64,000 nucleotides of DNA from Chryseobacterium oncorhynchi (GTDB taxonomy: Bacteria > Bacteroidota > Bacteroidia > Flavobacteriales > Weeksellaceae), in contig NZ_PPEI02000004.1 of NCBI RefSeq assembly GCF_002899895.1, positions 186,001 to 250,000 of the forward strand. Reading direction: 5' to 3'. Of this stretch, positions 38,026-45,549 are shown piece by piece (the first letter of the stretch is position 1; every line of letters starts with the position of its first letter). Both the position numbers and the translations under genes were made by a program. Under the pieces are notes generated by a model. The model did no database searches. It was not told the DNA's origin and worked only from the letters and a program-made list of their open reading frames with translations.

Positions 38026-38103
38026 TTTTTAATGAATTATAGAGTTCTTGTTTAAAATAAAATCTCCGAAGTTGAGAAAATTTGGAGAGCTCGGTAATAC
38101 TAA

Positions 38104-38128
38104 AAACCACACTAAAAGATTCGTGTGG
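38104..38128. repeat. Short hairpin repeat, second copy near 42713
   Basis: AAACCACACTAAAAGATTCG followed by TGTGG forms a CCACAC/GTGTGG hairpin. The first 20 bases recur at 42713-42732 with one difference. It lies between the degenerate array and the groEL-tail copy; its function is unknown. Confidence 0.5.
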
Positions 38129-38187
38129 GAGCAGTAGTTAAATAAAAAAAATAAAGCATATATAAACATGCTTGAAACATATCTCTA

Positions 38188-38245
38188 AAGTGAAGAGCGC
38201 AGAGCCAGCTATGCCAATGGGTGGTGGAATGCCAGGAATGATGTA
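38188..38245 (+). pseudogene. Detached groEL 3'-end copy (direct repeat, copy 2)
   Basis: This sequence encodes the last residues of GroEL in frame ([18 protein letters not shown]) and ends in TAA. It matches 33691-33748 at 56 of 58 bases, with both differences silent. No GroEL-coding sequence precedes it; similarity fades at about 38181. Downstream an AATATATAAAC stretch and a CGCTCT terminator resemble the sequence after the real groEL, so it looks like a displaced original groEL end or an attachment-site scar. Confidence 0.9.
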
Positions 38246-38279
38246 ATAGCAAGTCGCTAAGACAAATTTAATATATAAA

Positions 38280-38309
38280 CCGCTCTGCTTTTTGTAGAGC
38301 GTTTTTTTG
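38280..38309 (+). terminator. Terminator after the detached groEL tail
   Basis: CCGCTCTGC and GTAGAGCG form a stem around TTTTT and are followed by seven T. It belongs to the same hairpin family as the groEL terminator. Confidence 0.8.
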
Positions 38310-38398
38310 TTTTTATGGTTTTCCGTAAGGAGGTATTATTTTTATATTTTAATTTAGTAAGAATATATTAAGGAAATTCTCATAAAAACGTTTACTAT

Positions 38399-39022
38399 AT
38401 GAAAAATACACATCTTTTACAAAATCTGAAACAGCTTAAAGAAGATATGGAAAACAAAGGCTGGGTTATTGAAGCCTTTACATTCAATTATAAAAGTGAA
38501 AGTTATATAGTTCTTGTTAAGTTGTATGTTGAAAATGAAAAAAGACCTGAATATGCACTTTTAAAACTTGAATTTATAAAAGCAGATGACTCTGGTCATA
38601 CTTTAACTGCTCCTGCTAACTCAAATCAAATTATGATTTCCGCTCAAAAATTAAGAGAGTTTTTTAACATTAGCTATTCATCAAACTTAGGAGATATTTT
38701 AGAGCAGTTTTATCAGCATTTCTCAGGTTTTATTCCTACTCAAGTAAATCAAAACCATCCTGATAATATAAGGAGATTCATGGTTTATTCGCTGTCTAAA
38801 AGTGATAATAAAGATCCTAATAAAATATATTGTTATACAGTAGTGCGAAATCCTGATAATAAAAAAAGAACACCATTCAACGATAATAAAACTCAATTAC
38901 TGAGACCCACACTATATGCAAAATTTAAAGAGGAACTTACTATAAGCTTTTGCTATTCTTTAGATCAAAAGGATGAAAATACGGATCAAGAAATACTCTT
39001 GAATTTTAGCCAAAGAACATAA
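38399..39022 (+). CDS. Hypothetical cytoplasmic protein (DUF6037-like)
   Basis: A 207-residue protein without a signal peptide or membrane segments. Its start (HLLQNLKQLKEDMENKGWVI, then FTFNYKSESYIVLVKLY) and the LLKLEFIK stretch recall the DUF6037 family; this family name is from memory. Function is unknown. It is the first gene after the detached groEL tail and lies 234 bases upstream of an ATPase-PIN pair, with an AT-rich hairpin in between. It may therefore belong to the same accessory cassette or simply neighbour it. Confidence 0.65.
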   Translation: MKNTHLLQNLKQLKEDMENKGWVIEAFTFNYKSESYIVLVKLYVENEKRPEYALLKLEFIKADDSGHTLTAPANSNQIMISAQKLREFFNISYSSNLGDILEQFYQHFSGFIPTQVNQNHPDNIRRFMVYSLSKSDNKDPNKIYCYTVVRNPDNKKRTPFNDNKTQLLRPTLYAKFKEELTISFCYSLDQKDENTDQEILLNFSQRT

Positions 39023-39149
39023 TGTATAAAGAATTACCTACAAGTGATGCGCTAAGAATAATATTAAAGCTACTCGCTAAGACCATTAATTATTCTGTTT
39101 TCAAGACTACTTTTATTGTAGTTAATTTTTTTCCTAATTTACAACCATA

Positions 39150-39218
39150 AAAAGTACTTGATAATTTTGGACTAGAATCAATCTTTAAATTAATTATTCT
39201 AGTCTAATTAGTACTTTT
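39150..39218. repeat. Nested inverted repeat upstream of the ATPase gene
   Basis: AAAAGTACT (39150-39158) pairs with AGTACTTTT (39210-39218), and inside it GACTAGAAT (39170-39178) pairs with ATTCTAGTC (39196-39204). The hairpin ends 38 bases before the ATPase start. It could be a terminator of the upstream gene, an operator, or a structured leader. Confidence 0.7.
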
Positions 39219-39256
39219 ATTGCAAATAATAAAAACCTAAAACTAAGCAAAATACT

Positions 39257-40549
39257 ATGAACATTTTATATCTTAATCATTTCAGAGGATTTGAAAATAC
39301 ATATATTCCATTAAAACAAGTAAATTTCTTTGTTGGTGAAAATAGTACAGGAAAATCTTCAATACTTTCAATTTTACGTCTGCTATCAAGTCCTCAATTT
39401 TGGAATGATGATGATTTTAATACTGCCGATGTTGAACTTGGTTTTTTTGATGAATTAGTAAGTAAAGATAAAAAATCAAATCACAACAATTTTCAAATTG
39501 GATATTTTTCAAATGATGATAGAAAAATAAATCGTGTATTTAACATCTTATTAGTGAATTATGTCAACATAAAAAGTGTTCCTACAGTAAGTGAATTAAG
39601 ATTTTTCATTAATGGCTATAATATTAAAGTACTTATCAAAAAAAAACAATACAAAATATATATAAAACCTGTTGAGTATAATGTATCAAACTTAAATGAA
39701 TTTCAAAATTGGGTTGAAGATATTAGTTTTGATAATATAAAATTTAAGATTTTGAAAAGAGAAGATGATTATACGTTCAGGAATCCCTATTATGATATAA
39801 GATATTTCTTGAAAGAGGAATTACCAAACCTAAAGGAAATGGGAACATTAACAAGACCTCATTTCTTGCCACTTTCAACATGGATAGCACCAATCAGATC
39901 TAAACCAAAAAGAATATATGAAAATTTTAAGTTAGTATTTTCACCTGAAGGTGATCATACTCCGCTTCTAATTAAATCAATTCTCGCAAATGAATTCAAG
40001 AAAAATATTACTAAAGAAAAATTCTCCAAAACTTTAGAAGAATTCGGTATTAACAGTGGATTATTTGATAAAATTGAAATAGAAAGCTTAGGCCAACAAA
40101 AAAACTCACCATTCCATTTAAACATCTATTTGAATAATATACCCTTAAAAATAACTAATGTTGGTTATGGTGTTGGTCAGGTATTGCCTTTATTAACTGA
40201 AATTTTGGTTACACACAAAGATCGATGGTTCACAATACAACAGCCGGAAGTCCATCTTCATCCACGAGCACAAGCAGCATTAGGAAATTTCATCTTCAAT
40301 GCTGCATTTAATGATGATAAAAATTTTTTAATAGAAACTCACAGTGATTTTCTAATTGATAGATTTAGATATTCTATTAAAAAAAATCAAAATTATATAG
40401 ATTCTCAAATCTTATTCTTTGAAAGAACTAAAACTGGAAATAAAGTTCATTCAATAGATATAGATGAATTTGGCCAATATCAAGAAGAGCAACCAGATAG
40501 CTTCCGTAGTTTTTTTATTAATGAAGAATTAAATTTATTGTCATTGTAA
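39257..40549 (+). CDS. ABC-type (AAA15/AAA21, SMC-like) ATPase, possible defence component
   Basis: A 430-residue cytoplasmic ATPase of the overcoming-lysogenization-defect/AAA15-like group. It starts MNILYLNHFRGFENT and has Walker A GENSTGKSS (about 27-35), an ABC-signature-like NVGYGVGQVLPLL (about 301-313), Walker B IQQPEVHLHPRAQA (about 327-340) and the H-loop IETHSDFLIDR (about 357-367). Similar ATPases drive antiphage systems (for example AriA of PARIS) and phage-plasmid exclusion. It is AT-rich and poorly codon-adapted, suggesting transfer. The PIN nuclease gene starts one base after its stop, so they are translated together. I cannot match the pair to a named system. Confidence 0.88.
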   Translation: MNILYLNHFRGFENTYIPLKQVNFFVGENSTGKSSILSILRLLSSPQFWNDDDFNTADVELGFFDELVSKDKKSNHNNFQIGYFSNDDRKINRVFNILLVNYVNIKSVPTVSELRFFINGYNIKVLIKKKQYKIYIKPVEYNVSNLNEFQNWVEDISFDNIKFKILKREDDYTFRNPYYDIRYFLKEELPNLKEMGTLTRPHFLPLSTWIAPIRSKPKRIYENFKLVFSPEGDHTPLLIKSILANEFKKNITKEKFSKTLEEFGINSGLFDKIEIESLGQQKNSPFHLNIYLNNIPLKITNVGYGVGQVLPLLTEILVTHKDRWFTIQQPEVHLHPRAQAALGNFIFNAAFNDDKNFLIETHSDFLIDRFRYSIKKNQNYIDSQILFFERTKTGNKVHSIDIDEFGQYQEEQPDSFRSFFINEELNLLSL

Positions 40550-40550
40550 G

Positions 40551-41084
40551 ATGTGTATAATAATCGATACTAATACGCTAGCTAGTGTATTTGATAGAGA
40601 ATCTGAGAACCATGATTCTTTTGCTCCAGTATACAATTGGATATTTACGGATAAAGGGAAAATAGTGTTTGGTGGAACTAAATATAAAGCAGAATTAAAA
40701 AAAAGTTTTAGATATCTAAAGTTGTTTGGTCAATTATCAAGAATTCGAAAAACTATTGAAATTGATGATGATTTAGTTGATAATTATCAAAAAGAGTTAG
40801 AAAGAAAGGTAGTACATAGGGACTTTGATGATCCTCATTTAGTTGCAATTCTACATATTTCAAAATGCAAACTAATTTGTACAAATGAAAAAAGAGCAGT
40901 GCCATATATAACTAATAAAGATTTTTATGACAAAGGTTTTATGCCAAAAATATACTCAAGAAAGTCTAATAGTAGTTTATTGAATAATAATAACATTGCA
41001 AATATTTGTCAGCCTTGTATCAAATTAAATAAACAAACTGTTGAAACATTTGAAAAGATTATTAAAGAAACAATAAAAAAATAA
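40551..41084 (+). CDS. PIN-domain ribonuclease-like protein paired with the ATPase
   Basis: A 177-residue protein whose first 125 residues have a PIN fold. The first acidic residue lies in IIIDTNTLASVF (D6). A mid-domain acidic position is probably in KAELKKS, and the conserved DFDDPHLVAILH stretch (about 92-103) gives the second aspartate group, followed by LICTNEKRA. The last 50 residues are an additional lysine-rich tail. PIN proteins cleave RNA with metal ions and act as toxins or defence effectors. It is coupled to the ATPase gene (one-base gap), which probably senses a trigger and controls the nuclease; this is inference. Confidence 0.82.
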   Translation: MCIIIDTNTLASVFDRESENHDSFAPVYNWIFTDKGKIVFGGTKYKAELKKSFRYLKLFGQLSRIRKTIEIDDDLVDNYQKELERKVVHRDFDDPHLVAILHISKCKLICTNEKRAVPYITNKDFYDKGFMPKIYSRKSNSSLLNNNNIANICQPCIKLNKQTVETFEKIIKETIKK

Positions 41085-41151
41085 GTTCGGAAAATCCCTG
41101 CTGCACAAAGTATTCTGACTTTGAACCAAATAGAATAAAAACAATCTATTT

Positions 41152-41192
41152 AAAACCAATCTCCTAGTCTTCAGACCTCGGAGATTGGTTTT
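41152..41192. terminator. Bidirectional terminator between PIN and XRE genes
   Basis: AAAACCAATCTCC and GGAGATTGGTTTT form a perfect 13-base-pair stem with a 15-base loop. It serves the convergent PIN (+) and XRE (-) genes and touches the XRE stop codon. Confidence 0.9.
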
Positions 41193-41415
41193 ATTCTATT
41201 TTGAAATCAAATAATTCTTGAGGATGAACTTCTAAGCCTTTAGCTAGCTCTTGTATCGTGGAAATTCTTAAATCAACTTCGCCTTTTTCAATTTTGCTGA
41301 TATTACTATGATCTACATCACATTTTTGAGCTAACTCCCGATAGCTTAATCCCATCTTCTTCCTAAATTTTTCAACTCTTTTACCAAAAGCTATTCGAAA
41401 TTCAATTTTATCCAT
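41191..41415 (-). CDS. XRE-family helix-turn-helix regulator
   Basis: A 74-residue single-domain DNA-binding protein from the ATG at 41415; a longer ORF adds 24 residues upstream without HTH character. The helix-turn-helix is YRELAQKCDVDHSNISKIEKG (about 26-46), followed by VDLRISTIQELAKGLEVHPQELF, a standard Cro/CI-type arrangement. It is divergent from a highly structured, probably transcribed region starting at about 41511 and is likely to control that transcript. It may also act on the ATPase-PIN cassette. This size and orientation resemble small autoregulators of mobile or toxin-antitoxin-like loci. Confidence 0.9.
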   Translation of the reverse strand: MDKIEFRIAFGKRVEKFRKKMGLSYRELAQKCDVDHSNISKIEKGEVDLRISTIQELAKGLEVHPQELFDFKIE

Positions 41416-41496
41416 TGCAATACCATTATCAGAGCAATTTGGAAAGTTTGTAATAAAAAACTGTAGTTGAATTAACCTACAATTCAAAAATTATAT

Positions 41497-41504
41497 TATA
41501 TTTG
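41497..41504 (+). promoter_or_regulatory. -7 promoter element of the structured transcript
   Basis: TATATTTG is an exact TAnnTTTG match and predicts transcription from about 41511 into the hairpin-rich region. It lies between the divergent XRE gene and the structured region, so it is a likely XRE operator site. Confidence 0.55.
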
Positions 41505-41510
41505 TACTAT

Positions 41511-41762
41511 AAGCTACAAGAAATGTAGCTTTGCGATACTTCAACGAATAAAAGAAGCTATTGCTTAGAACCTTGCTTTTGAAAACTGGTAATTTTTATG
41601 CACGCAAGATGATAAGCAGGAAGCTCACGACCTAGGCGTGGGCTCTCTTATCTGTGTGCAGGGTATACCAGTACCTCAAAAGCGGATATTGTAGAGTCTC
41701 ATGCCGTTTTTATTTTCATGCTGTTCTGCTTTTCTACAATTATCTTTTTCTAAGCCCGCTTT
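41511..41762 (+). ncRNA. Candidate structured RNA or long leader
   Basis: A chain of hairpins directly downstream of a promoter element. AAGCTAC pairs with GTAGCTT (41511-41531). A long interrupted hairpin then spans 41575-41683: GCTTTTGA (41575-41582) with TCAAAAGC (41676-41683), ACTGGTA (41585-41591) with TACCAGT (41666-41672), GCACGCA plus GATAAG (41600-41616) with CTTATC plus TGTGTGC (41647-41659), and AGCTCACG (41622-41629) with CGTGGGCT (41637-41644). A third stem pairs GATATTGTAGA (41685-41695) with 41733-41744. No RNA family was recognised. No reverse transcriptase is nearby, so a retron is not supported. Confidence 0.6.
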
Positions 41763-41782
41763 CCCACATAAAGTATCATGAT

Positions 41783-41977
41783 ATGTTACAATGGGGTGTA
41801 CAATCCATTGCGGCCTTAGGGCTTTCAGAAAAACACAAATTCTATCATATTATTGTTGGTTTGTATGGGCAGGAAGCTCAACCATTGCCAGAGCTTCCTC
41901 CTTTACAGCCAGTAAAAAACAATTGGTATTTAGCTCAGAAGAATGACAATACAATTCTGCTTTCATTGGTCTCATGA
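41783..41977 (+). CDS. Small hypothetical protein after the structured region
   Basis: A 64-residue ORF from the ATG at 41783 (MLQWGVQSIAALGLSEKHKF at the start, LAQKNDNTILLSLVS at the end). An open frame extends upstream to 41654, but that part overlaps the hairpins and has a cysteine- and tyrosine-rich shadow-like composition. No family is recognised. It contains a proline-rich middle (PLPELPPLQP). It lies just before another unknown gene and follows the candidate structured RNA. Whether it is translated is uncertain because no clear ribosome-binding site is visible. Confidence 0.4.
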   Translation: MLQWGVQSIAALGLSEKHKFYHIIVGLYGQEAQPLPELPPLQPVKNNWYLAQKNDNTILLSLVS

Positions 41978-42062
41978 AATTTTCATGATGCAACAAGAAC
42001 TGTGCTCAATCCGATACAAACATGAATAATGAAAAAGAAATTGATTACAAAAATACAAACCC

Positions 42063-42587
42063 ATGAAAAAGACCAGAACATACTTTGAGCCCCCATACAG
42101 GCCAGTAAGTAAAAAGCGCTCCGGATTACAGCTGATGGAGACCTATTTTCAGTTGAATGACCTTGCTGTATCTAAAGAACGGTTACACAATATTATGAGT
42201 TACGCGGTAAAGAAAAATAATAGGATCAATGAAGATCCGTTGATCATCTTTCAGTTTCATCAGTCGATGCAGTCGTTTGTGCAGGCTTGCTATCTCATCA
42301 TGTTGAAAGAAAGGAAATGGGGCATCCATACTCAATTAGAAAATATTTCTCCATGGCGTCTTGGCCTGCTTTCGGAAAAAGAATACCAAAATCCTCTGCT
42401 GGTTTTCAAAAAAGCATTCAAGGAATACAGCATCAAGGAATTTGATTATTTCATGTCCGGAATGGTTTATTTCTCATTAGGTGTCTATGGCAACCTACCG
42501 GAAAGGAATATCATAAATCCGTACATCCATCTGATTAAAATGCTGGATGCAGCGCACCTTATTCTTGAAAGAAGAGAGAAAAAATAA
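42063..42587 (+). CDS. Hypothetical cytoplasmic protein
   Basis: A 174-residue, basic, probably all-helical protein starting MKKTRTYFEPPYRPVSKKRS. It has no signal peptide or membrane segments and no family that I recognise. The codon use and GC content are higher than those of the adjacent ATPase-PIN cassette. It sits 85 bases after the small ORF and downstream of the structured region and XRE promoter. The four elements (XRE, structured RNA, small ORF and this gene) may be one unit. No terminator was seen directly after it. Confidence 0.65.
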   Translation: MKKTRTYFEPPYRPVSKKRSGLQLMETYFQLNDLAVSKERLHNIMSYAVKKNNRINEDPLIIFQFHQSMQSFVQACYLIMLKERKWGIHTQLENISPWRLGLLSEKEYQNPLLVFKKAFKEYSIKEFDYFMSGMVYFSLGVYGNLPERNIINPYIHLIKMLDAAHLILERREKK

Positions 42588-43044
42588 AAAACTTTCTGTT
42601 ACATAAGTCCACCTCCACAAAAGACTTGCTAAGAATATGCAATAGACTGTGCTGATAAAAAAGGACTTTAGATCATATTATTGCTAGAATATTTGATTTA
42701 TTTATAAGACTTAAACCACACCAAAAGATTCGCACAATAGTGGGGAAAAACAAAATAATATTCATTCTATTTTAAAATCATCTATGTATATTTGAATACC
42801 ATGAAAATTTTATAGCGTCATTAATATGATTGCCGTTGGAAACATGTTCATTGTACAGAACCGTTTGTTTTTTTCTAGTTATAATAAATTTTATCACAAC
42901 TTCAATTCAATATAAGAAGCTAAAAAGAGAAATAATGAAATGATGCATAAAATTTTAGATGTCAACAAATAGTTAATTATAATTATCCAATTGCGTAGAG
43001 TTTCAAAAGAAAATCAAAAAAACAAACACTAAACCTTCACACCA
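42588..43044. other. AT-rich intergenic region with a repeat copy and an isolated promoter element
   Basis: No gene is supported in these 457 bases. AAACCACACCAAAAGATTCG at 42713-42732 repeats the sequence at 38104-38123 with one difference. TATATTTG at 42787-42794 is a perfect -7 element, but the ATG closely downstream (42801) opens only a four-codon frame, like a remnant gene start. The kelch gene begins at 43045. Confidence 0.5.
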
Positions 43045-43965
43045 TTGAAAACAAAATTATTATTCCTTTCATTTTTGTACTCACTGCTCACCCATGCACA
43101 AACACTTCAATTTAAAAGTCTCGCTAATATGTCTGTGGGCAGAGGTGCCATAACCAGTGCCATCGTGGATGATAACATCTATGTGAGCAATGGATACCAG
43201 GAAAATGGAGGTAACGCCAATTTTATTGAAAAATATAATATTACTGACAATAAGTGGAGTATTCTCAATGCTACGCTGAGTCCCAAAAAATTTGCTAATT
43301 CGGAGACTTATGATAATAAAATTTATATTTTTAACGGTTGGGGAAACAGCCATCTTGAAATTGTAGACCTAACCACCCACAAGGTAACGAAAGGAGCTGT
43401 TAATCGTTCCTATACCGGAAATGCTGGTTCTGCTATCCATAACGGAAAAATATATGTGTTCGGTGGCAGTGGACTCAACGGCGCTGCAACTACTGTATTT
43501 TCCAATAGATTTCAATATTATGATATTGCTTCCAATACATGGCATGCATTACCGGATATGCCCACAGCCAGAGAAGCAAAAGGCAAAATTGTGAATGATA
43601 AGCTATATGTCATTGGCGGCTTTAACGGTACTTCATCACGCCTGATCAATGTTTATGACCTCAACACGAATCTCTGGACCAATCAATATACGATGCCTGC
43701 CGGGATATCCGGACACTCATTAGCGGTATCCGATGGTAAGATTTTTATTGCTGGTGGTTATAATAATCAAACTTTTCTGGCCTATTTTGATACGACAACC
43801 AATAAGTTCCATCAGTTATCATCCAATATGATTCCCAGAAGACACGCTGCAGCAGAAGTATATAACAATAAATTATACATCATCGGCGGAAGTACAACGT
43901 CTATAACCAAATCAGCGATTAAAAGCATACAGGTGGCAGATATTAGCGATAGCACACTTCAATGA
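43045..43965 (+). CDS. Secreted kelch-repeat protein
   Basis: A 306-residue exported protein beginning at TTG (MKTKLLFLSFLYSLLTHAQ signal peptide). The next in-frame ATG would remove the signal peptide, so TTG is the better start. About six kelch blades fill the mature part, marked by IYVSNGYQ, IYIFNGWG, IYVFGGSG, LYVIGGFNG, IFIAGGYN and LYIIGGST, making a six-bladed propeller. No catalytic domain and no T9SS tail are visible. It is probably periplasmic or surface-bound and used for protein or glycan binding. Confidence 0.88.
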   Translation: MKTKLLFLSFLYSLLTHAQTLQFKSLANMSVGRGAITSAIVDDNIYVSNGYQENGGNANFIEKYNITDNKWSILNATLSPKKFANSETYDNKIYIFNGWGNSHLEIVDLTTHKVTKGAVNRSYTGNAGSAIHNGKIYVFGGSGLNGAATTVFSNRFQYYDIASNTWHALPDMPTAREAKGKIVNDKLYVIGGFNGTSSRLINVYDLNTNLWTNQYTMPAGISGHSLAVSDGKIFIAGGYNNQTFLAYFDTTTNKFHQLSSNMIPRRHAAAEVYNNKLYIIGGSTTSITKSAIKSIQVADISDSTLQ

Positions 43966-44110
43966 AAACCGTGTATTGGAAACAAAAGTTTATAGATTAT
44001 GGAAAGTAAATTCAGAATTTAAGAATGCTGAGCTTTAAAAAATTTCGTAAAATATACACTGAAATACAAAATAAAAAAACACCACTCTTTTTTCTGTTAG
44101 TGACTATACT

Positions 44111-44776
44111 ATGAATACTCTTATAACATTTACATTTTTCATCTTTACTTTTGGGCCACTTTATGGACAAAAGAAACAATGTCATTGCAACAAAGACACA
44201 TTGATGAACAATGCCACTGTAAGTTGTGAGACTCGAATGCTAAAAAATAAAGCCCAACTCTACTGGCAATATAACTGTGATAAAATTTGGTTGACGCTTG
44301 AAACAAGTAAAAGAAAGAAAATAACTATTGACAAAGTACCCGTTGAATATTATGGTTACATCTATAGACTTGGTTTTCATTTTGTGAAAGAGTTTAACAA
44401 TTCAATTTTGTTCAGAAGTGGCTGCGCGGCAAATGGGCCTTGTATCTATACTTTAATCGACAAAACTAGAGGGAAGAAAATAGACGAATTTGGGCAACTT
44501 ATTTGTATTGATACGGATATTAAAGACGAAAAAAAATATCCGTTTGAGTTTCTTGTGTATGCAGACAGCAACTACAAAAGAATTATTATCTACTATCCAG
44601 ACACAAAGAAAGTGTTGAAAGTTCCGTTTGACTTTGAGAAAAACAATGTAACTGCTGTAATTCCTGAATATCAATTTGACAGGATGGAAGTATCCGGAAA
44701 TATTTTGACACTTTATTATACCACATCAGAAGACAAAAAATTAAACCTGAAAATAAATTTAAAAAATAAAAAATAA
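44111..44776 (+). CDS. Secreted hypothetical protein
   Basis: A 221-residue protein with a signal peptide (MNTLITFTFFIFTFGPLYGQ) and a mature N-terminus with a CHCNKDTL cysteine cluster, then further cysteines (ATVSCETRM, YNCDKIW, SGCAANGPCIY) likely to form disulphides. No family is recognised. The C-terminal half is beta-rich. Its stop is two bases before the DUF2004 gene, so the two are co-transcribed, an arrangement often seen for small exported toxin/immunity pairs; that comparison is inference only. Confidence 0.7.
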   Translation: MNTLITFTFFIFTFGPLYGQKKQCHCNKDTLMNNATVSCETRMLKNKAQLYWQYNCDKIWLTLETSKRKKITIDKVPVEYYGYIYRLGFHFVKEFNNSILFRSGCAANGPCIYTLIDKTRGKKIDEFGQLICIDTDIKDEKKYPFEFLVYADSNYKRIIIYYPDTKKVLKVPFDFEKNNVTAVIPEYQFDRMEVSGNILTLYYTTSEDKKLNLKINLKNKK

Positions 44777-44778
44777 TC

Positions 44779-45279
44779 ATGGCAGAATACACACTACCCT
44801 ACTTTGGGCAACTTTCAACAGACAACGTAGAAGAATATTATGATGTTAATATTGATTTCAATGGAAATGAAATTCAAGTAGATTTAAATTTTGAAAGCGA
44901 AAATACTGATGGAGCAAAGCTCGATCAGATAAAAAACTATCTTGAAAACATTGAAACATTTAATAGATTAGCTAAAAGCTACATTCTGGAAGACTATCAC
45001 AATGAAGAGGGGGATACTGTAAAACTTTATTTGGAACACCACCTTGAAGAAGTTGAGCAGGACGAACTTTCAACACTTATCAACTTTGATGATGTAACCG
45101 TTGAACCAGAACAACAACTTTTAACAAAATTAGAATTAGTTAGAATAGGACTTTATCCTGACAATGAAGAGGGCTTTGCTATTTTAGATTATTCAATCGG
45201 AAAAGAGATCACCAATTATCTGGTTGTCATCAATACAGATCAAAACGGGCAATTAGATTATATGGCAATGGAAAGCTAA
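44779..45279 (+). CDS. DUF2004-like hypothetical protein
   Basis: A 166-residue acidic cytoplasmic protein. The start AEYTLPYFGQLSTDNVEEYY followed by DVNIDFNGNEIQVDLNFE is typical of the DUF2004 family (recalled, not searched). DUF2004 proteins are small, soluble and often occur in polyimmunity-like loci of Bacteroidota. Function is unknown. It follows the secreted cysteine-rich protein with a two-base gap, and a terminator of the recurrent CCGCTTTG/CAGAGCGG type follows it. Confidence 0.75.
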   Translation: MAEYTLPYFGQLSTDNVEEYYDVNIDFNGNEIQVDLNFESENTDGAKLDQIKNYLENIETFNRLAKSYILEDYHNEEGDTVKLYLEHHLEEVEQDELSTLINFDDVTVEPEQQLLTKLELVRIGLYPDNEEGFAILDYSIGKEITNYLVVINTDQNGQLDYMAMES

Positions 45280-45333
45280 GTACTCCCCCCTATTGATGTC
45301 TATAAATAATTTTTAAAGATATTTATTAATACA

Positions 45334-45362
45334 AAACCGCTTTGAAAATCAGAGCGGTTTCT
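45334..45362 (+). terminator. Terminator after the DUF2004 gene
   Basis: AAACCGCTTTGA pairs with TCAGAGCGGTTT around AAA. It is another member of the CCGCTCT/AGAGCGG family seen after groEL. Confidence 0.85.
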
Positions 45363-45549
45363 TCACTTATAAAAACTAAAACACAAGGTACTCATAGTAT
45401 CTACAATCTTATTTAAATTGGTGATTATTTTAGTTATTATACTTGAAAACAAGATCCTACAAAATTTGTCCTTACCAACTAACAAGGAATTTTATTTAGA
45501 AAAATCCTATTATTACAATTTTTACGAATAAAATACAAAACTCATTCAT

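Noticed and set aside
41511-41762. Structured region considered as a retron msr-msd
   Set aside because: No reverse transcriptase gene is encoded anywhere in the window, so only a generic structured-RNA call is justified.
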